64,000 bases of DNA, taken from contig CAJXPX010000009.1 in the NCBI GenBank assembly GCA_913058335.1, positions 90,415 through 154,414 on the forward strand. The letters are read 5' to 3'. Positions 36,941-46,060 of the stretch are shown in pieces; position 1 is the stretch's first letter; every line of letters starts with the position of its first letter. Below the pieces are notes generated by a model. The model did no database searches and had not been told where the DNA came from. It saw only the letters and a program-made list of their open reading frames with translations. Source of the stretch: an uncultured Hyphomonadaceae bacterium. GTDB lineage: Bacteria; Pseudomonadota; Alphaproteobacteria; Caulobacterales; Maricaulaceae. The position numbers and the translations under genes are program-made.

Positions 36941-38503
36941 TTAGGCGGACGGATGTAGTTCACCGTCCAACGTGTCTTCCATTTCGATAAAGCCGAGTTC
37001 GACCTTCGGTTTGACGTCGCGGCCAAATTTACTGACCAACACCGACGCAACACTCGCAATGATAAAGCCGGGCACGATTTCATAGAGGTTCGCAGAGAGG
37101 CTTTGTCCGCCAATCTCGACCGGCAGATAGAGCCAGAGCAGCACCGTCACCGCGCCGGCGATCATACCGGCCAGCGCGCCGTCCCGGGTCATGCCGCGCC
37201 AGTAGAGGCTGAGCAGAAGGACGGGGCCAAAGGCCGCGCCAAATCCGGCCCAGGCATTGGAGACAAGGGAGAGAATATTGCTGGAGCGGTCAAAGGCGAG
37301 CATAATCGCTACAACAGAAACGAGGATAGTGGCGATGCGCCCAACCAATACCAGCTCCGTCTGGCTTGCATTTTTGCGTCCGAATGTCTTGTACAGATCT
37401 TCGGTTAGCGAGCTAGAGGAAACCAAGAGCTGAGACGAAATCGTGCTCATAATCGCGGCCAGAATAGCCGCGAGGAGGAAGCCTGAGACAAGCGGATGGA
37501 ACAGAACCTGGCTGAGCAGAATGAAAATAGTTTCCGGATCGGTCAAAGTATCTTGGAGGTTGTTTTCTTGAACATAAGCAACCCCCATATAACCGACGAG
37601 AACCGCTCCTACGACGGCGACGATCATCCATGTCATGCCAATCCAACGGGCAACAGCAATGTCTTTGACTGTCCGGATGGCCATGAATCGAACAATAATA
37701 TGGGGCTGGCCGAAATACCCAAGCCCCCAAGAGAGCAGGGAGATAAGCCCTAAAAAGGTCATGTCATCCGTCCACCAAGAGAAGAACTGATCTCGCACCG
37801 GTCCGGAAGAGCCGTCCATGTTAATAGCGGGACCGGCTTGCAGGATGCTGGCCTCCGCACCAGTTAGCCCCCCAACGCCGAAATATGCAATAATCGGGAC
37901 CATGATCAGGGCTAGGAACATGATACAGCCTTGGACAAAGTCTGTCAGGCTGACCGCAAGGAAGCCGCCAATAACGGTGTAAGCGAGCACGACGCCCGCC
38001 GTCACGAACAGGCCATAGAAATAATTCAGGCCGAATGCGCTCTCAAATAATTTGCCGCCTGCGACAATGCCGGCAGACGTGTAAAGCGTGAAGAAAATAA
38101 CGATGACAAGCGCCGAAATAATCCGGAGGGCATGAGATTTATCTTCAAATCGGTTTTCGAAAAAATCAGGAATGGTGATCGAGTCGTTTGCCATTTCCGT
38201 GTAAAGCCGGAGCCTGGGAGCCAAGAATTTGTAATTGAGATAGGCCCCGATGGTTAGGCCTACGGCAATCCAGGCGGCGCTAAACCCACCGACATAGACG
38301 GCACCGGGCAGTCCCATCAGCATCCAGCCGCTCATATCTGACGCGCCGGCAGATAGCGCGCCAACAGCCGGATGAAGCTTTCGCCCGCCGAGCATATATT
38401 CCGAGACGTCACTGGTTGAATTTTTATAGGCATATAGTCCGATCGCCATCATCAGGACAAAATAAGCCCCAAGAGAGATCATCTCGTAAAATTCAATTGC
38501 CAT
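36941..38503 (-). CDS. putP: sodium/proline symporter PutP
   Basis: A 520-residue member of the sodium:solute symporter family with about thirteen transmembrane helices. Marks of PutP: GGRKLHPAVGALSAGASDMSGWMLMGLPG in helix 2 (sodium and proline site), FLAPRLRLYTE, SLTDFVQG and MSTISSQLLVSSSSLTEDLY. It imports proline for nitrogen, carbon or osmoprotection. It is downstream of proC-proA on the same strand, 56 bp after proA, so synthesis and uptake of proline may be expressed together. Confidence 0.93.
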   Translation of the reverse strand: MAIEFYEMISLGAYFVLMMAIGLYAYKNSTSDVSEYMLGGRKLHPAVGALSAGASDMSGWMLMGLPGAVYVGGFSAAWIAVGLTIGAYLNYKFLAPRLRLYTEMANDSITIPDFFENRFEDKSHALRIISALVIVIFFTLYTSAGIVAGGKLFESAFGLNYFYGLFVTAGVVLAYTVIGGFLAVSLTDFVQGCIMFLALIMVPIIAYFGVGGLTGAEASILQAGPAINMDGSSGPVRDQFFSWWTDDMTFLGLISLLSWGLGYFGQPHIIVRFMAIRTVKDIAVARWIGMTWMIVAVVGAVLVGYMGVAYVQENNLQDTLTDPETIFILLSQVLFHPLVSGFLLAAILAAIMSTISSQLLVSSSSLTEDLYKTFGRKNASQTELVLVGRIATILVSVVAIMLAFDRSSNILSLVSNAWAGFGAAFGPVLLLSLYWRGMTRDGALAGMIAGAVTVLLWLYLPVEIGGQSLSANLYEIVPGFIIASVASVLVSKFGRDVKPKVELGFIEMEDTLDGELHPSA

Positions 38504-38559
38504 ATAAAATAACCCAGCCTCTAAAATTCTTAAATATGCGGACGATAAATCTTAAAGTT

Positions 38560-39822
38560 TTACGGACGCGTCTGTCCATTACCATGAACAAGATATTTGA
38601 AGCTTGTCAATTGCTCGAGGCCGACAGGCCCGCGGGCGTGCATTTTGCCGGTGGCAATCCCAATTTCTGCGCCCATACCAAATTCGCCGCCATCGGAGAA
38701 TTGTGTGGAGGCATTATGCATGACCACAGCGCTGTCTATAGCGCGAAGGAAAGTCTCAGCCGTTGCTTCGTCTTCAGTGATTATTGCATCTGTATGTCCG
38801 GAAGAATGTTTAGAGACCCAGCGGATGGCTTCATTCGCGTCATCGACAAGTTTTATGGAGGCGATGGTATCTAGATATTCAGTTGACCAGTCTTCTTCAG
38901 TTGCGGTTTTCAGGCGGGAGTCGATCTGGACTGATTCTTCATCCCCTCGAAGTTCGCAGCCTTGCATTTTATCAATTAGTTGGGGGATGACATCTTTGGC
39001 TATAGAGCGATCAATAACAATGCTTTCCGTGGCGCCGCATACGCCTGTCCGGCGAAGTTTGGCATTATTGACAATCTCAATAGCCTTTTCGATATCTGCA
39101 TCTTTATGGATGTAGCTGTGACAATTTCCGTCCAAATGAAGCAATGTCGGGACTTTGGATTTATTTCTGACAAGTTCAACAAGACCGCGTCCGCCGCGGG
39201 GAATAACCAAATCGACATAATCATCGGCTTGCAACAGAGCTGTGACCGCATCGCGGTCAGTTGTGCCGACGGTCTGAACGACATGTTTGGGAAGGCCAGC
39301 TTTGGCCAAGCCGGTCTGCATAGCTTCGACAATGATCGCTGTAGAATTCAGACTTTCAGATCCGCCGCGCAAGATCACAGCATTCCCGGATTTAAGGCAG
39401 AGTGCGCTTGCATCCGCGCCGACATTTGGCCGGGATTCGTAGATCATCCCGATGACGCCGATAGGAACGGCGACGCGTTCAATATTCAATCCATTCGGGC
39501 GGTCGAAATTTGCAAGTTTACGGCCCACAGGATCAGGTAGCTCAGCAATTTGTTCTAAAGCGCTCGCTATACCTTCAATACGGTCTTCGGTTAACTTAAG
39601 ACGGTCAATGAATGAGTCCGGTTTCTTACCCGCGACGCTGTCGACATCTATTTTATTTGCTTCTAGCAAATCGTTCATTCGGGCGCGTAGAGCAGCCGCT
39701 GATTCTTTAAGCGCTTCATTTTTCTGGTCGGTTGAGGCCAGCGAAAGTGCCATAGCCGCATTTTTGGCCTGTTTCCCGAGTATGTTAATATGTTCAGTCA
39801 CGTCAATTTTCGTGGTCGTCAT
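38560..39822 (-). CDS. proA: glutamate-5-semialdehyde dehydrogenase
   Basis: A 420-residue gamma-glutamyl phosphate reductase, step two of proline synthesis. [38 protein letters not shown] is the NADPH and substrate region; the catalytic Cys lies in [52 protein letters not shown] is the C-terminal signature. Normal length. It lies between proC and putP, apart from proB, which is divergent. Confidence 0.95.
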   Translation of the reverse strand: MTTTKIDVTEHINILGKQAKNAAMALSLASTDQKNEALKESAAALRARMNDLLEANKIDVDSVAGKKPDSFIDRLKLTEDRIEGIASALEQIAELPDPVGRKLANFDRPNGLNIERVAVPIGVIGMIYESRPNVGADASALCLKSGNAVILRGGSESLNSTAIIVEAMQTGLAKAGLPKHVVQTVGTTDRDAVTALLQADDYVDLVIPRGGRGLVELVRNKSKVPTLLHLDGNCHSYIHKDADIEKAIEIVNNAKLRRTGVCGATESIVIDRSIAKDVIPQLIDKMQGCELRGDEESVQIDSRLKTATEEDWSTEYLDTIASIKLVDDANEAIRWVSKHSSGHTDAIITEDEATAETFLRAIDSAVVMHNASTQFSDGGEFGMGAEIGIATGKMHARGPVGLEQLTSFKYLVHGNGQTRP

Positions 39823-39872
39823 TAAAAATGTCCTGTTTAAAAATTATCGCAATTAAATTTAGGCGAATTAAT

Positions 39873-40673
39873 CTATCTAAGTTCGACTGCGCGATTATAA
39901 GCGGCGTCAACGGTTTCTTTTAATTTTCTCGTCACGGCGCCGTCTTGATTTAGCGCGTTGAGACCTGCTTCAGTCGTGCCGTTTTTACTTGTCACGTTGT
40001 TACGCAGCGTTTCCAATGTCTCATTAGAACTTTGAGCCATCTCAATGGTTCCAAGAATTGTTCCCAAAACCAAGTCGCGGGCCTGTTCATTAGAGAATCC
40101 TAACGACTCGGCAGCTTCGACATAAGTTCTTGCAAACTCAAAGACGTATCCTGGGCCGCTTCCGGCTACGGCAGTTATACGATCAAGTCCGTCCTCACTG
40201 TCAACCCATACGCTTGTACCGGCAAGCTCCATCATATGTTGAAGGAGATCGCGATAAGACTGAGAAACATTTTCCATAGCAAAAAGGCCTGCAACGCCTT
40301 TTCCAATCATGGAGGGTAAGTTCGGCATAATGCGCGCGACGCGATCCGTTTCCATGACCTTGCCCAGACCTGTCGCCGAAAAGCCAGCGGCCATGGATAA
40401 CACTAAACCTTCTTTGTTTAGTCGTTTTGAATAAGAGGGGAGGACTTTTTCGATAAGCTGTGGTTTAATGGCGACAATGATTAGATCAAACATTTCGTTT
40501 TTCAACGCGTCCTGGTCTTTGAGCAGACGCGCGCCTTCCGGCAGGCTTTCGGCCATGGGATCTACGACCGTAAAGTCGAGCTTGTCTGACCTTATCCATT
40601 GTTCGAGTAAGGCGCCGCCCATTTTGCCGCAACCAACCATTAATGCTTTATGAGATGTCTGTTTAGTAACCAT
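39873..40673 (-). CDS. proC: pyrroline-5-carboxylate reductase
   Basis: A 266-residue NAD(P)H-dependent reductase that makes proline. It begins with the Rossmann loop MVGCGKMGGALLEQW, followed by RIMPNLPSMIGKGVAGLFA and the C-terminal family motif VTSKNGTTEAGLNALNQDG. First gene of the proC-proA-putP group, divergent from proB across 201 bp. Confidence 0.95.
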   Translation of the reverse strand: MVTKQTSHKALMVGCGKMGGALLEQWIRSDKLDFTVVDPMAESLPEGARLLKDQDALKNEMFDLIIVAIKPQLIEKVLPSYSKRLNKEGLVLSMAAGFSATGLGKVMETDRVARIMPNLPSMIGKGVAGLFAMENVSQSYRDLLQHMMELAGTSVWVDSEDGLDRITAVAGSGPGYVFEFARTYVEAAESLGFSNEQARDLVLGTILGTIEMAQSSNETLETLRNNVTSKNGTTEAGLNALNQDGAVTRKLKETVDAAYNRAVELR

Positions 40674-40697
40674 TGAAATTATATAGGGACGATATTA

Positions 40698-40817
40698 TTT
40701 GTATTCAAACAAAATATACGTCATTCGCTGTAAATGAAGGAAAATAATTCTCTAGATTTGAGATTTGAAGCTAGAAATTTGGAGCTATTGTTCATGCACA
40801 AATCATTTGTGTTCAAA
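40698..40817. promoter_or_regulatory. repeated TTTGTRTTCAAA boxes in the proC/proB intergenic region
   Basis: TTTGTATTCAAA at 40698-40709 and TTTGTGTTCAAA at 40806-40817, plus a palindrome CACAAAT-C-ATTTGTG at 40797-40811 that overlaps the second box. Such paired sites between divergent genes suggest a shared regulator; the factor is not identifiable. Confidence 0.35.
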
Positions 40818-40874
40818 TTAGTTCATATTTTCGCGCGACAAGATTAGTTCGCGCAGAAAGATAAGGAGGCACAT

Positions 40875-42038
40875 TTGCCCATAAGTAAACGTATCGTCGT
40901 CAAGGTAGGGTCAAGCCTACTCGCTAACCCGGATCTTCTCACTCCACGTTGGGCCTTTATTCAAAGGCTTTTGGAGGATTTCCGCCGTCTGCGGGATCAG
41001 GGGTATGATATCATTCTTTGTTCGTCAGGCTCCGTCGCGCTTGGTCTTAAAATGATTGGCGAAACTCCAGAGACTGCCGGGCTTCGGGATAAACAGGCCG
41101 CCGCAGCGTGCGGTATGCCGCTTTTGCTCAACGCGTATAAGCAGGTCGGAACTGAATATAGATTTGATATTGCGCAAGTTCTCGTGACGCTTCGCGATAT
41201 GGAAGAACGCAAGCGTTTCTTAAATACTAAAAATACAATTGATCGTTTGCTTGAGGCGGATGTTATACCGATCGTGAATGAAAATGACTCCATCACAACT
41301 GAAGAAATTCGCGTCGGAGACAATGACCGATTAGCCGCAAAAGTTGCCCAGATGGTTCAGGCAGATCATTTGGTCATTCTGACGTGTATTGATGGTCTAT
41401 ACGATAAAAACCCGGAAGAGCCGGATGCCAAGCTTGTCGAAGAAGTCGAAGATGTCAGTCAGTATTTGGCTGTAACAACCGGGACGAGTGATCTTGGTTC
41501 GGGTGGTATGTTGACCAAAATGCAAGCCGCCAATATGGCTCAAAACGCTGGATGTGTCACTCTCATCGCCAATGGCGAGCATGATACCCCGGTCTCTTCC
41601 GTTCTCTTTAATGAGCGGAAACATACGCGGTGCCTAGCGCATACTGAACCTGCTTCTGCTTGGGCGGCTTGGCTGACTGACCGTTTGCAAATGGCCGGTA
41701 GCATCGTTGTCTCATCAGATATTGTTGAGGCCTTTGACGAGGAAAAGGTGTCTATTCTTCGCGAGCATGTCATCTCAATTCAGGGCCCTTATGTTAAAGG
41801 GGATGTAATTCATATTTATAGTGAAGACGGGGAAGAAATTGCCCGAGGATTGAGTAATTTCTCTTCCGAAGAAACAATGGTGTTGACCCGTAATATGAAT
41901 ATGCCCCCTGAACAATTACTTGGATATAAAACCCGGGGAACGATTATAGGTAAAGACAATCTTGTCCGTCTTGAGGAGCATCATCTCCAATGGGACAGTC
42001 CGGAAAGATCGACCGCTGTGGATACTTCCGACAGTTAA
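40875..42038 (+). CDS. proB: glutamate 5-kinase
   Basis: A 387-residue ProB: amino-acid-kinase domain (RIVVKVGSSLLANPDL, CSSGSVALG, IVNENDSITTEEIRVGDNDRLAAKVAQM, GTSDLGSGGMLTKMQAANMA) and a C-terminal PUA domain from about residue 275. It makes gamma-glutamyl phosphate, the committed and proline-inhibited step. The start is a TTG with a perfect AAGGAGG five bases upstream, so there is little doubt about it. Overlaps the convergent marR-type gene by 4 bp. Confidence 0.94.
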   Translation: MPISKRIVVKVGSSLLANPDLLTPRWAFIQRLLEDFRRLRDQGYDIILCSSGSVALGLKMIGETPETAGLRDKQAAAACGMPLLLNAYKQVGTEYRFDIAQVLVTLRDMEERKRFLNTKNTIDRLLEADVIPIVNENDSITTEEIRVGDNDRLAAKVAQMVQADHLVILTCIDGLYDKNPEEPDAKLVEEVEDVSQYLAVTTGTSDLGSGGMLTKMQAANMAQNAGCVTLIANGEHDTPVSSVLFNERKHTRCLAHTEPASAWAAWLTDRLQMAGSIVVSSDIVEAFDEEKVSILREHVISIQGPYVKGDVIHIYSEDGEEIARGLSNFSSEETMVLTRNMNMPPEQLLGYKTRGTIIGKDNLVRLEEHHLQWDSPERSTAVDTSDS

Positions 42039-42511
42039 ACGTCTTGAGTAAGATCGCCGACCTCTAAAATGGGAGCGGCGTCAATCTCCTCTGCATTCAT
42101 CATGGCGGCTAAGCGCTGCAGAGACGATAAAAGTAGCGTCTGTTCCCAACGGGCAAGGCCTTCAAATTGACGCGTAAAATTCTCCTGTAACAAGGGCGGG
42201 GTGTTATCTAACCGCTCTAACCCTTTATCCGTCAGATAAATATTTATAACGCGGCGATCTTCGTCGCTTTTTTCTCGCCTCACAAATCCGGCCTTGGACA
42301 GCCGATCAACGATAGATGTGACGGTCGCCTGAGAGAGAAAAACTTCTTTTGCGATGTCGGAAGGTTTTCTGGGGACCGCGACCGAAAGGGTTTGTAACAC
42401 CAAAAACTGAGGCGCAGTGAGACCTGCTGATTTCACCAAACGCTTTGAGCTCATATCAATAGCTCGGGTAATTTGACGAATAGCAATGAGAAGATCATTT
42501 TGGCTGGACAT
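42035..42511 (-). CDS. MarR family transcriptional regulator
   Basis: A 158-residue winged-helix regulator: LTAPQFLVLQTLS, SDIAKEVFLSQATVTSIVDRLSKAGFVRREKSDEDRRVINIYLTDKGLERL is the HTH-wing block. The effector is unknown. It is transcribed towards proB and away from pspF's end, with no obvious target gene beside it. Confidence 0.9.
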   Translation of the reverse strand: MSSQNDLLIAIRQITRAIDMSSKRLVKSAGLTAPQFLVLQTLSVAVPRKPSDIAKEVFLSQATVTSIVDRLSKAGFVRREKSDEDRRVINIYLTDKGLERLDNTPPLLQENFTRQFEGLARWEQTLLLSSLQRLAAMMNAEEIDAAPILEVGDLTQDV

Positions 42512-42600
42512 AGCTACATTTGTCTAGTTTTTGCTGTCAAAGGCAACCCGACTGTGTGTTATTTCTTCGGTCATTGGAGCATTGGAGTGTTTTGTCGTCT

Positions 42601-43638
42601 TTATTTTTTCAAGCCGTGTTTGCGTAAAAGGCCTCTAAACTGATGGTAGCTCAGGTTGAGGTCATCTGCGGCTTTGCCCTGATGGTGGTCGTTTAGAGAC
42701 AGGGCCTCTTCTATTAGTCGTCGTTCAAAGGTTAAAACGCGTTCTTCAAATCCTGCTTCAGGGCTAGGCTTTGGGACTTCTTTGGTAGGGGCGAGTTTAC
42801 TTGATGTTATAATAGTATCTGAGGCGGCGCTACTGGCGGTATTCAGCGTTCTGACCCAGTCCGGGCCTTTAAATGGATCCATTTGAAGGTCGGTTATAGG
42901 CTGGCTCAAGCTTTCATCCTTTAGGAAGCTGCCGGCGACACTGCGTTCAACAACATTTTTAAGCTCCCTTACATTGCCCGGCCAAGGCTGACTTTCCAGA
43001 AAGGCCATGGCCTCCGGTGTAAATCCCGGAAATCGATCTGCCCCTAACTCGCTCGTTATCCGTTTCCCAAACAAGTCCGAAAGTGGTTGCACATCTTCGG
43101 GGCGAATGCGCAGAGGGGGGAGGTGAACGACATCGAAAGAGAGGCGATCCAATAAATCCGACTGAAATGTTCCTGCGCTCACACCGTCTCGGAGGTCTTG
43201 CCCGCTGGCAGCTAAGATACGGACGTCCACCTCTTGGCTTTCTGTCTCAAGCCCTGCCTCGTATTGACCATATTCGATAGCTCGTAAGAGTTTTTCCTGA
43301 AGGCGAATGCTTGTCCGATCTATATTATCCAGAAAAAGAGTGCCTGTATCCGCGGCGTAAAAACGACCGTTCGTTTCTTCCCGTCCGTCCAGAAAAGATT
43401 GACCGAAAAGCTCCTTGTCCAACATATCATCTGTGAAAGCGGCGCAATTAACCCGGATATAGGGTTGCTCCCAGCGCGGGGATAAAAAGTGAAGCCTTGA
43501 GGCGATGAGTTCTTTCCCGGTTCCGCGTTCTCCTATGATCAAAACGGGCTTTTCGAGCGCCGCCGCGTCAGAAACCTTGTCCAAAAGCGCATAGAATATT
43601 GCGGACCGGCCAATAGGTTGTTGAGAAATTGCACTCAT
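42601..43638 (-). CDS. pspF: PspF-type AAA+ activator lacking the GAFTGA sigma-54 motif
   Basis: A 345-residue homologue of PspF with the same layout: AAA+ domain (about 8-240) and a C-terminal Fis-type HTH (AADDLNLSYHQFRGLLRKHG). Walker A GERGTGKE (36-43) and the NCAA switch Asn are kept. But the loop that should read ELFGHEAGAFTGA is ELFGQSFLDGREE, three residues shorter and without GAFTGA, and the Walker B GTLFLDE is GTLFLDN (Asn105 for Glu). Sensor I is also altered (ILAASGQD). Sigma-54 contact and ATP hydrolysis should both be impaired. Divergent from the psp genes. Confidence 0.9.
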   Translation of the reverse strand: MSAISQQPIGRSAIFYALLDKVSDAAALEKPVLIIGERGTGKELIASRLHFLSPRWEQPYIRVNCAAFTDDMLDKELFGQSFLDGREETNGRFYAADTGTLFLDNIDRTSIRLQEKLLRAIEYGQYEAGLETESQEVDVRILAASGQDLRDGVSAGTFQSDLLDRLSFDVVHLPPLRIRPEDVQPLSDLFGKRITSELGADRFPGFTPEAMAFLESQPWPGNVRELKNVVERSVAGSFLKDESLSQPITDLQMDPFKGPDWVRTLNTASSAASDTIITSSKLAPTKEVPKPSPEAGFEERVLTFERRLIEEALSLNDHHQGKAADDLNLSYHQFRGLLRKHGLKK

Positions 43639-43763
43639 AACTGATTATAATTAGTAATATTAACTAAATCAATGGGCTAAATAATAGTATTTTTTACTAA
43701 ATAATTTATTGATAAAAAATAAAAAATTTTAAAATCATAATAAAATCAATAGTTTAAAAAAAT

Positions 43764-43792
43764 TCGACAACAGGGTTGGATTTGCTCATATT
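43764..43792 (+). promoter_or_regulatory. sigma-70-like promoter of the psp genes
   Basis: TCGACA (43764-43769), a 17-bp spacer, CATATT (43787-43792), downstream of a very AT-rich stretch (43680-43760) that could be an UP-like or binding region. I find no -24 GG / -12 GC pair expected for sigma-54. Confidence 0.45.
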
Positions 43793-43867
43793 GAGTTTGT
43801 CGGCGGCATACATCGTCGCAAACGAAACAACCTCAAACCCGAGGTCGAAACTGAAAGAGAGAGAAAG

Positions 43868-44026
43868 ATGACCTTCCGCACTTTAGACATAGACACAGCT
43901 TCTGAGTCACCAGACGCCGCCACTGCGATGTCTTCAGCTCCCGCCCGTAGCAGCCGTTCACGCCGTTATAGTGCAGTTATGAGCCACCGCAATGTTGGCA
44001 GCCGCGTCGTCGGCTTTGGATTTTAG
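43868..44026 (+). CDS. small basic protein, first gene of the psp operon
   Basis: A 52-codon frame (MTFRTLDIDTASESPDAATA at the start) with a Ser/Arg-rich middle (ARSSRSRRYS) and a C-terminus [22 protein letters not shown] ribosome site precedes the ATG. It is transcribed from the psp promoter ahead of pspA. No family recognised. The N-terminal Ser/Asp part and basic second half suggest a peptide that binds an anionic partner; unproven. Confidence 0.55.
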   Translation: MTFRTLDIDTASESPDAATAMSSAPARSSRSRRYSAVMSHRNVGSRVVGFGF

Positions 44027-44080
44027 TCCGGTCTAAAAAGATCGGCCCGCTTTAAACTGTAAACTGAAAGGATAACCAAG

Positions 44081-44230
44081 ATGAACGACTATCGAACAGA
44101 AACATACCACCAGGACAGCGAAAGCTGGCAGCGCAAAGGCGCCCGCTTCGTCCGTTACCTGACGAGCCGTAAAGCCGAAACTTGGTATTTCTTTATTGCC
44201 GGTTTCATTATTGCCGCGATTTTCGCTTAA
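44081..44230 (+). CDS. small single-pass membrane protein in the psp operon
   Basis: A 49-residue protein: hydrophilic first half (residues 1-33, including a basic KGARFVRYLTSRKAE) and one C-terminal transmembrane helix (WYFFIAGFIIAAIFA). AAAGGATAACCAAG before the ATG is a good ribosome site. Position and size recall the small membrane partners of PspA such as PspD or PspB, but sequence similarity is not evident. Tail-anchored topology is likely. Confidence 0.65.
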   Translation: MNDYRTETYHQDSESWQRKGARFVRYLTSRKAETWYFFIAGFIIAAIFA

Positions 44231-44300
44231 GTCGCTAAATTTAACCCCAACCCCCACATTTGGGCCGTCTGGCCCAGGAAATTAGTTTTAGGAGACGAAA

Positions 44301-45002
44301 ATGGGAATTTTTTCACGCATGGGTGACATCATCAATTCAAACCTGAATGCGATGATCGATAAAGCCGAAGATCCGGAAAAGATCGCGCGCTTAATCATCC
44401 AAGAGATGGAAGACACATTAATAGAGGTGCGCACAGACGCCGCCCGCAATATTGCAGAGCGCAAGGAGCTTTCTCGCAAAGCCGAGGAATATTCTGCCCG
44501 CGCCGAAGAATGGGAAGCCAAAGCCGAACTTGCCTTATCCAAAGACCGTGAAGATCTGGCAAGAGGAGCGCTGAGTGCCAAACAGCAAGCCGAAGCCATG
44601 GCCGAAGTCGTCAAGAAAGAGATGAAAATTCTCGACGAAGCGGTCGATAAAGCGGACTCCGATTTGTCCAAACTTCAATCGAAATTGGATGAAGCCAAGG
44701 CCAAACATAAAGCGCTAATCATGCGCGGAAATGTGGCTCGCGGCCAAATTAAAATGCGCACTGTTTTGAAAGACTCTAAAGTCGAAGACGCGCTTGCCCG
44801 TTATCAACGAATGGAACGCAAAGTCGACGATTTGGAAGCTCAAGTTGAAAGCTATGACCTCGGCGCCGGACAGTCTTTGGAGAGCCAATTTGCTGAACTC
44901 GAAGCCAATGATGCAGTTGAAGATGAGTTAAGCGCTCTGAAACAGCGCCTCGGGGGCAAAAAAGCGGCGGGTAAAGAGACGAAAAACAAAAAGGCAAGCT
45001 AA
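44301..45002 (+). CDS. pspA: phage shock protein A
   Basis: A 233-residue PspA/IM30 protein, almost entirely alpha-helical coiled coil (MGIFSRMGDIINSNLNAMIDKAEDPEKIARLIIQEMEDTL is the family start). It binds stressed inner membrane as ESCRT-III-like oligomers and normally inhibits PspF through the PspF surface loop. Well-formed AGGAGAC ribosome site. Length slightly above E. coli (222) due to a Lys-rich tail. Confidence 0.95.
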   Translation: MGIFSRMGDIINSNLNAMIDKAEDPEKIARLIIQEMEDTLIEVRTDAARNIAERKELSRKAEEYSARAEEWEAKAELALSKDREDLARGALSAKQQAEAMAEVVKKEMKILDEAVDKADSDLSKLQSKLDEAKAKHKALIMRGNVARGQIKMRTVLKDSKVEDALARYQRMERKVDDLEAQVESYDLGAGQSLESQFAELEANDAVEDELSALKQRLGGKKAAGKETKNKKAS

Positions 45003-45105
45003 GATAAGCTTGCCCTAGCGTCCGGGCGGTGAATATACGCTCATTCCCTTCGAACTGGTGAGCTTCCAGCCGCCCGGACATCAAACGAGTAGAGAGAGAA
45101 ACACA

Positions 45106-45342
45106 ATGGAGGAAGAATTGGCCCTTTTAATTCCAATTATCGCTATCCTCATGCCGGTCTTTATTATCTGGACTGTCATGTATTTTAAGCATCAGGATAA
45201 AAAGCTTCACCATATGAGCGGCGATGAAATCGCTGAACTGGAGCAAATGTCCAAAGTCGCAGATATTCTGGATCAACGCGTGGCCGTCTTGGAACGCATT
45301 CTGGATGATGAAGTGCCAAACTGGAGAGAAAAAAATGACTAA
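45106..45342 (+). CDS. pspB: phage shock protein B
   Basis: A 78-residue inner-membrane protein with one N-terminal helix (LALLIPIIAILMPVFIIWTVMYF) and a cytoplasmic coiled coil (HHMSGDEIAELEQMSKVADILDQRVAVLERILDDEVPNWR), as in PspB (74 residues). I start at ATG 45106; an earlier in-frame codon adds a polar leader. With PspC it senses membrane stress. Its stop overlaps the pspC start. Confidence 0.92.
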   Translation: MEEELALLIPIIAILMPVFIIWTVMYFKHQDKKLHHMSGDEIAELEQMSKVADILDQRVAVLERILDDEVPNWREKND

Positions 45343-45787
45343 ACGGTCTCATGATTACAAAAACGACTGGGAAGAATACGAATCTGGGTTCATCAAAGGT
45401 CCAAATACATATCGCCGTCTACGTAGAAATAAAATCGACGGTGTCTTTGGCGGCGTTTGTTCAGGAATAGGTGACTATTTCGGACTGGATCACACGATTG
45501 TCCGTGTTCTGTTCGTTCTGTCAGTAATCTTCCTACAATTACCTTTATTGGTCTATATTTTGCTCTGGATATTTATCCCAAAAGACGTCCGCGCGCCCTA
45601 TCAGCGGGAATACCGTCAGACGCGCCGCGCCTACCGGGAATCTCCTTCAGCACCGGTTCGAACCACAACATTCAAGGACGTTAGATCTAAATTCAGATCG
45701 CTTGAAGAACGGATGCAGGGATTGGAGAAATCCATCACATCCAAAGAGTGGAAGCTACGCCGCGATTTCCGCGATTTGGAATCCTAA
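45335..45787 (+). CDS. pspC: phage shock protein C
   Basis: A 150-residue PspC-domain protein: RRNKIDGVFGGVCSGIGDYFGLDHTIVRVLFVLSVIF, then a second hydrophobic stretch LPLLVYILLWIFIPKDV, and a charged helical C-terminus. ATG 45335 lies within the end of pspB (ATGACTAA overlap), which indicates translational coupling; a frame start further upstream overlaps most of pspB and is not credible. Confidence 0.92.
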   Translation: MTKRSHDYKNDWEEYESGFIKGPNTYRRLRRNKIDGVFGGVCSGIGDYFGLDHTIVRVLFVLSVIFLQLPLLVYILLWIFIPKDVRAPYQREYRQTRRAYRESPSAPVRTTTFKDVRSKFRSLEERMQGLEKSITSKEWKLRRDFRDLES

Positions 45788-45820
45788 ACTGAAACTGATT
45801 GACCATAGGAGGACAGGGTC

Positions 45821-46039
45821 ATGATAAAGACAACTCTAGCAATTACCGCTCTCTTGGCCACGGGCACAACCCTACCGCCCGTCCAAGAGATACAACCGGT
45901 CAGAGGTGCAACCCTCTCGATTTCACAATTTAATCTTGATTGGGGCAAGGACGGGTTAAAAGCCACATTGGCAGAAAATTCTGATTTTTCTCTGACGCTG
46001 AAACTTCGCGGTGATCACGCCGTGACGCTGAAATTTTAA
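45821..46039 (+). CDS. small secreted protein of the psp cluster
   Basis: A 72-residue protein with a signal peptide (MIKTTLAITALLATGTTLPP) and a short beta-rich mature part (ATLSISQFNLDWGKDGLKATLAENSDFSLTLKLRGDHAVTLKF). AGGAGG upstream. The phrase W-G-K-D-G-L is echoed by W-S-N-G-R-D-G-L near the N-terminus of the next gene's product, so the two may be related or form a pair. No family known to me. Confidence 0.6.
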   Translation: MIKTTLAITALLATGTTLPPVQEIQPVRGATLSISQFNLDWGKDGLKATLAENSDFSLTLKLRGDHAVTLKF

Positions 46040-46060
46040 ACTCGGATGAGAGAGATCAAA

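Noticed and set aside
40875..40877. Possibility that proB begins at a downstream ATG
   Set aside because: A perfect AAGGAGG five bases before TTG and the family N-terminus make the TTG start convincing.
43639..43867. Sigma-54 (-24/-12) promoter for psp genes
   Set aside because: No GG-N10-GC pair in a proper context; the best match is a sigma-70-like promoter.
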